NCBI GenBank assembly: GCA_025450405.1
Contig: JANWHL010000031.1
Location: 1 to 9,192, forward strand
DNA from: Ktedonobacterales bacterium
GTDB lineage: Bacteria > Chloroflexota > Ktedonobacteria > Ktedonobacterales > JADMIN01
Direction of reading: 5' to 3'
DNA: 9,192 nucleotides
In this document: piece after piece, positions 6,654 through 9,192 of the stretch
Position numbering within the stretch: position 1 is the stretch's first letter
Layout of the letters: each line of letters opens with the position of its first letter
The notes under the pieces: generated by a model
Told to the model about the DNA's origin: nothing
The model's input: only the letters and a program-made list of their open reading frames with translations
The model's database searches: none
Program-made: the position numbers and the translations under genes

Positions 6654-7754
6654 CTAGGAGACCGTCTCCGGAGGCGTTTGCTGCCCCGCCTTGATCGCGT
6701 TCTCCAGATTCGTGACGGCGGTCTGGACGTCGGACGGAAGCGGATTGAGGTTATCAACCGCGTAGCCGACTCCGCCGTTCTTCAGGTTGAACAGGAACTC
6801 TGTGCAGGAGCGGGTGGACGCGACGCACGGAGCCTCGCCCGTTGCCTGATAGTCGGGAGGCAGCGAGCCATCCTGGATGAACTTGATGGCGTCGAACGTG
6901 GCGACATCAACCTTCTTCAGGGCGCTCACGATGACCGACTTGTCGACGAAGCCCTGGTCCGCGTCAACGCCAATGCTGTAGACGCCCTTCTGGCCCGCCG
7001 CCTGGAGGGCGCCATTGCCGCAGCCGCCCGCCACCTGGAAGACGACGTCCGAGCCCTGGCCAAACTGGCTATTGGCGATGCCAGAGCACTTGGTGGGATC
7101 GGTGAAGTCGTTGGAGTAGCCAACCAGGACCTTGATGCTCGGATCAGCCATCTTGGCGGCCCACTGGTAGCCGGCGATGTAGCGGTCCACTGGCGGGATC
7201 TTCTGGCCACCCACCGCGCTGATGACTCCGGTTGGCTTCGGAGTCTTCTGGTCCTTCTCGAGCACGCCCGCGACCGTGCCGACCAGCGCGCCGGCCTCCT
7301 GCTCGCGGAAGAACAGCGAGAGAACATTCGCCCGCGGCACCGGATTGAAGTTCGCGTCGGTCGGGGAGCCGTCGATGATGGCGAAGTGGGTATTCGGGAA
7401 GGTCTGCGAGACCTGGCCGAGCGCCACCTGCATGTCGAAGCCAACGGCGATGACGAGGTCATACCCCTGCGCCGCGAAGTGCGTCAAATTCGGGACGTAG
7501 TCCGTCTGTGTGACGGACTGGAGCACGTCGCCGCGCACGCCCAGGTCGTGTTCCGCCTTGAGCAAGCCGGTGTATGCCAGGTGGTTGAAGCTCTTATCGT
7601 TCAGGCCGCCGGTGTCGGTCACCAGACCGACCTTGATGGTTTTTCCCGTCGTCGTGCCGCCGCCGCCAGTGGTCGAGCCGCAGGCGGCGACCAGCGGAAC
7701 GGCGAGCATGAGCACCACTCCCAGTGCCAGGAAGCGGAACCGCAGATGCCTCAT
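6654..7754 (-). CDS. BMP family nucleoside-binding lipoprotein of the ABC importer
   Basis: Extracytoplasmic substrate-binding protein of the BMP/PnrA/Med family, which captures nucleosides and hands them to the permeases. The 366-residue chain has a lipoprotein signal peptide: basic MRHLRFR, hydrophobic core, and lipobox LVAAC with lipidated Cys25, then a Gly/Thr linker (26-37). The mature domain opens KVGLVTDTGGLNDKSFN (41-57), the hallmark of the family, and has GVDADQ (262-267). Two close cysteine pairs, Cys223/Cys245 and Cys310/Cys317, are suggestive of disulfides outside the cytoplasm. The start ATG 7754-7752 is chosen because GGGGAGG (7760-7766) lies five bases upstream and the signal peptide begins there; an upstream start at 7811 would add 19 unrelated residues. 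It is the first gene of the operon, as usual for the binding component, with the promoter about 150 bases upstream. The exact ligand is inferred from the phosphorylase neighbour. Confidence 0.95.
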   Translation of the reverse strand: MRHLRFRFLALGVVLMLAVPLVAACGSTTGGGGTTTGKTIKVGLVTDTGGLNDKSFNHLAYTGLLKAEHDLGVRGDVLQSVTQTDYVPNLTHFAAQGYDLVIAVGFDMQVALGQVSQTFPNTHFAIIDGSPTDANFNPVPRANVLSLFFREQEAGALVGTVAGVLEKDQKTPKPTGVISAVGGQKIPPVDRYIAGYQWAAKMADPSIKVLVGYSNDFTDPTKCSGIANSQFGQGSDVVFQVAGGCGNGALQAAGQKGVYSIGVDADQGFVDKSVIVSALKKVDVATFDAIKFIQDGSLPPDYQATGEAPCVASTRSCTEFLFNLKNGGVGYAVDNLNPLPSDVQTAVTNLENAIKAGQQTPPETVS

Positions 7755-7759
7755 GAGTG

Positions 7760-7766
7760 CCTCCCC
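7760..7766 (-). promoter_or_regulatory. Ribosome binding site deciding the binding-protein start
   Basis: GGGGAGG on the minus strand, five bases before ATG 7754. It places translation start at the lipoprotein signal peptide. Confidence 0.75.
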
Positions 7767-7880
7767 AATCCCAAAACTGTACCGTACTCTGCGCCTGCCC
7801 GCCGCGCGCACGGAGATCGGAGAGTTCCGGGCTCAGTGCGGCAAGTTTGCATACCCGCGGGCACTTCGACCTGGTGGCAC

Positions 7881-7909
7881 GTGGTGGGCAGTCGTGTGGT
7901 GCCCAACAC
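7881..7909. promoter_or_regulatory. Candidate operator: 10-bp inverted repeat over the operon start site
   Basis: Left arm GTGGTGGGCA (7881-7890) and right arm TGCCCAACAC (7900-7909) are reverse complements at 9 of 10 positions and are separated by nine bases. The right arm touches the -10 element and the predicted transcription start (near 7901) lies in it, so a bound protein would block initiation. Because the start falls within one arm, it is less likely to act as an RNA hairpin. No regulator gene is in view; the repressor is unknown. Confidence 0.45.
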
Positions 7910-7936
7910 TATAGCAGGCGGAAAGCGCCGGCGCAA
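7908..7936 (-). promoter_or_regulatory. Promoter of the nucleoside uptake operon
   Basis: On the minus strand: -35 TTGCGC (7936-7931), a 17-base spacer, and -10 TATAGT (7913-7908) preceded by TGC, giving an extended -10. The expected start is near 7901, leaving about 147 bases of leader. The 10-bp palindrome GCGCCGGCGC (7925-7934) overlaps the -35 element and spacer and could be a second protein site or chance. Confidence 0.6.
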
Positions 7937-8163
7937 GCGGCGGTCGCGTCTCCACGCGGGCGCGGCGTTCACGTTTGGTGGGAGCGCGGCGGCCGTAGAG
8001 CGCGGAGTGGGCCAAACGCCCTAACAGATATACGCCACAAGCTCGCCCAATCTCTCGCCGCTGCAGCTAAACTCAGGATGACTCCTTGGCTGAGCAATCG
8101 GGGGAGCGCGGCCCGACCGTTGGGGCGCGTGACTTTCCGCGACTGCCCTGGTGTGCCGCGCGG

Positions 8164-8169
8164 TATACT
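8164..8169 (+). promoter_or_regulatory. Probable -10 element of the thiol dioxygenase gene
   Basis: TATACT, a close match to the -10 consensus, 73 bases before the GTG start. At 17-base spacing the -35 position is GACTGC (8141-8146), a poor match, so an activator or another arrangement may be needed. Confidence 0.4.
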
Positions 8170-8198
8170 ATGGCCTGGAACACCTCAAGTCCAGAGTA

Positions 8199-8218
8199 CG
8201 CACGCGTCTTCGCGTGTG
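8199..8218 (+). repeat. Hairpin in the predicted thiol dioxygenase leader
   Basis: CGCACGCG (8199-8206) pairs with CGCGTGTG (8211-8218) around the loop TCTT, with one G-T wobble. It lies between the predicted start of transcription (near 8176) and the ribosome site at 8231-8236. It may stabilise the message; a regulatory role is speculative. Confidence 0.4.
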
Positions 8219-8229
8219 CCCGCCGGAAG

Positions 8230-8236
8230 AAGGGAG
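8230..8236 (+). promoter_or_regulatory. Ribosome binding site deciding the thiol dioxygenase start
   Basis: AAGGGAG-like purine tract six bases before GTG 8243. It supports this GTG over upstream starts in the same open frame. Confidence 0.65.
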
Positions 8237-8242
8237 ACTGGC

Positions 8243-8860
8243 GTGAGCGTATCACCTGAAGTGGAGGGCAGTCCTATCACGACCGCTGGCCTGTCGACCT
8301 TCATCGCCGATGTGGAGGCGGTGGTCGCCACTGAGAGCGATCCGCATCGAGTGGCGGAGGGTGTGCGCCATTTCCTGGCGCCGCTGCTTGCTCATCCAGA
8401 TTTCCTGGCGCCCGAGCATCGTGAGCCAGACCCGGAGCACTACCGTGTGCATCTGCTGGCGGTCGCGCCGAGCCGGCGTTTCTCTGTAACGGCGCTAGTG
8501 TGGTTGCCCGGCCAGGTGACGCCGATTCACGACCACATCTGCTGGTGTGTGGTCGGAGTGGTGCAAGGTGTTGAGCGCGAGCAGCGGTTCACCCTGCGCG
8601 AAGACGCCGATGGCGACCGCTGGCTGGCTCCGCTGGACGATGTGCTGGTGCCGCCGGGAAGCACCGCCGCGCTCGTTCCGCCTGACGAGAACATCCACCA
8701 AGTGCGGAACGCGGGCGACGCGCTGGCAATCTCGATCCACGTGTACGGCGACGATCTGACGACGTGCATGTCCAGCATCAATCAATGTTTCGACGACCTC
8801 TCCACGCGCCCTGGCGACCTAACTGGCTCCCCAGTCGCCTGGAGGCGTGCCAAGGTCTGA
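8243..8860 (+). CDS. Thiol dioxygenase, cysteine dioxygenase family (cupin fold)
   Basis: A 205-residue non-haem iron dioxygenase of the cysteine dioxygenase family, which oxidises a thiol such as cysteine to its sulfinate using O2. The cupin metal ligands are His96 and His98 (TPIHDH) and His152 (ENIHQVRN). Ser164, His166 and Tyr168 (SIHVY) match the Ser-His-Tyr triad of rat CDO (Ser153, His155, Tyr157). Two cysteines, Cys100 and Cys102, follow the HDH motif near the place of rat Cys93, which crosslinks to Tyr157. The segment aligned with rat Tyr58-Thr-Arg60 reads Tyr67-Arg-Val, so the carboxylate-binding Arg seems absent; the Arg of 3-mercaptopropionate dioxygenases, nine residues after the Tyr, is Ser here. 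The GTG start at 8243 has AAGGGAG (8230-8236) six bases upstream. The frame stays open upstream to 7757 but that part lies in the control region and has no family similarity. Substrate is uncertain. Confidence 0.88.
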   Translation: MSVSPEVEGSPITTAGLSTFIADVEAVVATESDPHRVAEGVRHFLAPLLAHPDFLAPEHREPDPEHYRVHLLAVAPSRRFSVTALVWLPGQVTPIHDHICWCVVGVVQGVEREQRFTLREDADGDRWLAPLDDVLVPPGSTAALVPPDENIHQVRNAGDALAISIHVYGDDLTTCMSSINQCFDDLSTRPGDLTGSPVAWRRAKV

Positions 8861-8901
8861 TATCTCTCTCCGCATGGTTTGCTAACTCCCATTGCCCCTA
8901 C

Positions 8902-8910
8902 TGCTATACT
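8902..8910 (+). promoter_or_regulatory. Extended -10 promoter of the downstream transporter gene
   Basis: TGCTATACT, a TGn extended -10, 98 bases before the ATG at 9009. No good -35 is seen at normal spacing, which extended -10 promoters tolerate. It nearly matches the TGCTATAGT of the nucleoside operon. It implies that the downstream gene is transcribed separately from the dioxygenase gene. Confidence 0.45.
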
Positions 8911-8926
8911 GTCCGCAAGCCAGGGT

Positions 8927-8951
8927 TGTCCCGCCGGCCGCTGGCGGGACA
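8927..8951 (+). repeat. Perfect 9-bp hairpin in the transporter leader
   Basis: TGTCCCGCC (8927-8935) and GGCGGGACA (8943-8951) enclose a seven-base loop. With a start near 8917 it would form at the 5' end of the transporter mRNA, or act as an operator just past the start. It could also mark the end of the dioxygenase message, but no T run follows directly (only CTTT at 8956-8959). Confidence 0.5.
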
Positions 8952-9008
8952 CGCGCTTTGGCCCGGAGCGTTCGTTTGGCGCGCGCCGCGCGAAGGGGGA
9001 AGCTGACC

Positions 9009-9192
9009 ATGGCGACTATCCAGGACGCGGGCGCTCCGCGTAATTTGCCAGGCAGCGACGCGCCGCCAACCCTCTCCACCTGGCAGCAGCTCGCGCTCAA
9101 CCTCTTTTGGTTCGCCAACAATTTTCACTGGCAGGCGTTGCTGGCGATCCTGATCCCCAGTGAGGTGGCCAAGCTCCTGGGGGATGCGAACA
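9009..9192 (+). CDS. 5' part of a membrane protein, probably an MFS transporter (cut by window end)
   Basis: Sixty-one codons are visible from ATG 9009, open to the window edge. The first 24 residues are hydrophilic, then an amphipathic-to-hydrophobic stretch with Asn-Leu-Phe-Trp-Phe-Ala-Asn-Asn and a long aliphatic run (ALLAILIPSEVAKLL) looks like the first transmembrane helix and loop of a major facilitator transporter. The purine tract GAAGGGGGA (8992-9000) lies about eight bases before the ATG. It has its own predicted promoter in the preceding gap. The family call is provisional because only the N-terminus is seen; another multi-spanning membrane protein is possible. Confidence 0.6.
   Translation, partial: MATIQDAGAPRNLPGSDAPPTLSTWQQLALNLFWFANNFHWQALLAILIPSEVAKLLGDAN

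Larger units (their letters stand above)
7755..8242. other. Divergent control region between the nucleoside operon and the thiol dioxygenase gene
   Basis: A 488-base stretch with no convincing gene. It holds the leftward promoter (7908-7936), an inverted repeat over its start site (7881-7909), a leader of about 147 bases for the binding-protein mRNA, the rightward -10 element (8164-8169) and a hairpin in the rightward leader (8199-8218). Within the leftward leader TGCCCGC (7796-7802) could pair with GCGGGCA (7857-7863), a 7-bp long-range stem that may be chance. I see no recognisable purine or other known riboswitch core. The stretch from about 7940 to 8130 shows nothing clear. Confidence 0.6.

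Noticed and set aside
7755..7900. A riboswitch in the long leader of the binding-protein mRNA
   Set aside because: The leader is long enough, but I could find no conserved core of a purine, pre-Q1 or other known aptamer. The only long-range stem (7796-7802 with 7857-7863) is 7 bp and could be chance. A covariance-model search would decide.
6579..8024. A 481-codon open frame on the plus strand
   Set aside because: It lies opposite the BMP lipoprotein gene and its leader, has no recognisable domain and no good ribosome site, and would run through the mapped promoter.
7757..8242. A 162-residue N-terminal extension of the thiol dioxygenase in the same open frame
   Set aside because: The family domain fits a start at GTG 8243 with a good ribosome site. 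The extension is basic and Arg rich, overlaps the leader and promoter of the divergent operon, and a -10 element lies inside it.
1..9192. CRISPR arrays, tRNA genes, insertion sequences, phage genes or defence systems
   Set aside because: No regularly spaced repeats, cloverleaf-like segments, transposase motifs or terminal inverted repeats were seen on either strand. All sizeable coding regions are metabolic or transport genes.

Overview
This is a GC-rich bacterial chromosome segment holding nine genes. Seven run leftward (minus strand) and two run rightward, from a shared divergent control region at about 7755-8242. The gene set suits a lipoprotein-exporting bacterium of Gram-positive or Chloroflexota-like affinity: a lipobox-bearing BMP family binding protein, a NupOPQ-like importer, a Chloroflexota/Actinobacteria-style BMP cysteine pattern, and frequent GTG starts with strong purine-rich ribosome sites. 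Chloroflexota is my best guess, but it is an inference from general appearance and no marker gene is present.

The leftward block (7754 down to 116) reads as one nucleoside uptake and salvage operon. In transcription order it holds: a BMP family nucleoside-binding lipoprotein; an intergenic region with three short hairpins; two inner-membrane permeases; a double-domain ABC ATPase; a CYTH-fold protein (class IV adenylate cyclase/triphosphatase type); a pyrimidine-nucleoside phosphorylase; and a small predicted three-helix membrane protein. The importer would bring in nucleosides, and the phosphorylase would split pyrimidine nucleosides into base and (deoxy)ribose-1-phosphate. The roles of the CYTH protein and the small membrane protein in this pathway are not obvious. 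The operon has a well-formed promoter (TTGCGC, 17-base spacer, TGCTATAGT) at 7908-7936. A 29-base imperfect inverted repeat lies over its predicted start site and is a candidate operator.

The rightward block starts with a thiol dioxygenase of the cysteine dioxygenase family (8243-8860). It keeps the three metal-binding histidines and the Ser-His-Tyr triad, but seems to lack the substrate-binding arginines known from cysteine and 3-mercaptopropionate dioxygenases. It is followed by a 148-base gap holding an extended -10 promoter and a perfect 9-bp hairpin. Then comes the 5' end of a membrane protein gene, probably an MFS transporter, cut by the window edge.

No tRNA, rRNA, CRISPR array, insertion sequence or phage feature was seen. 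Most of the window is a conventional metabolic region. The points most worth following are the CYTH gene inside a nucleoside operon, the odd thiol dioxygenase active site, and the palindromic control elements.
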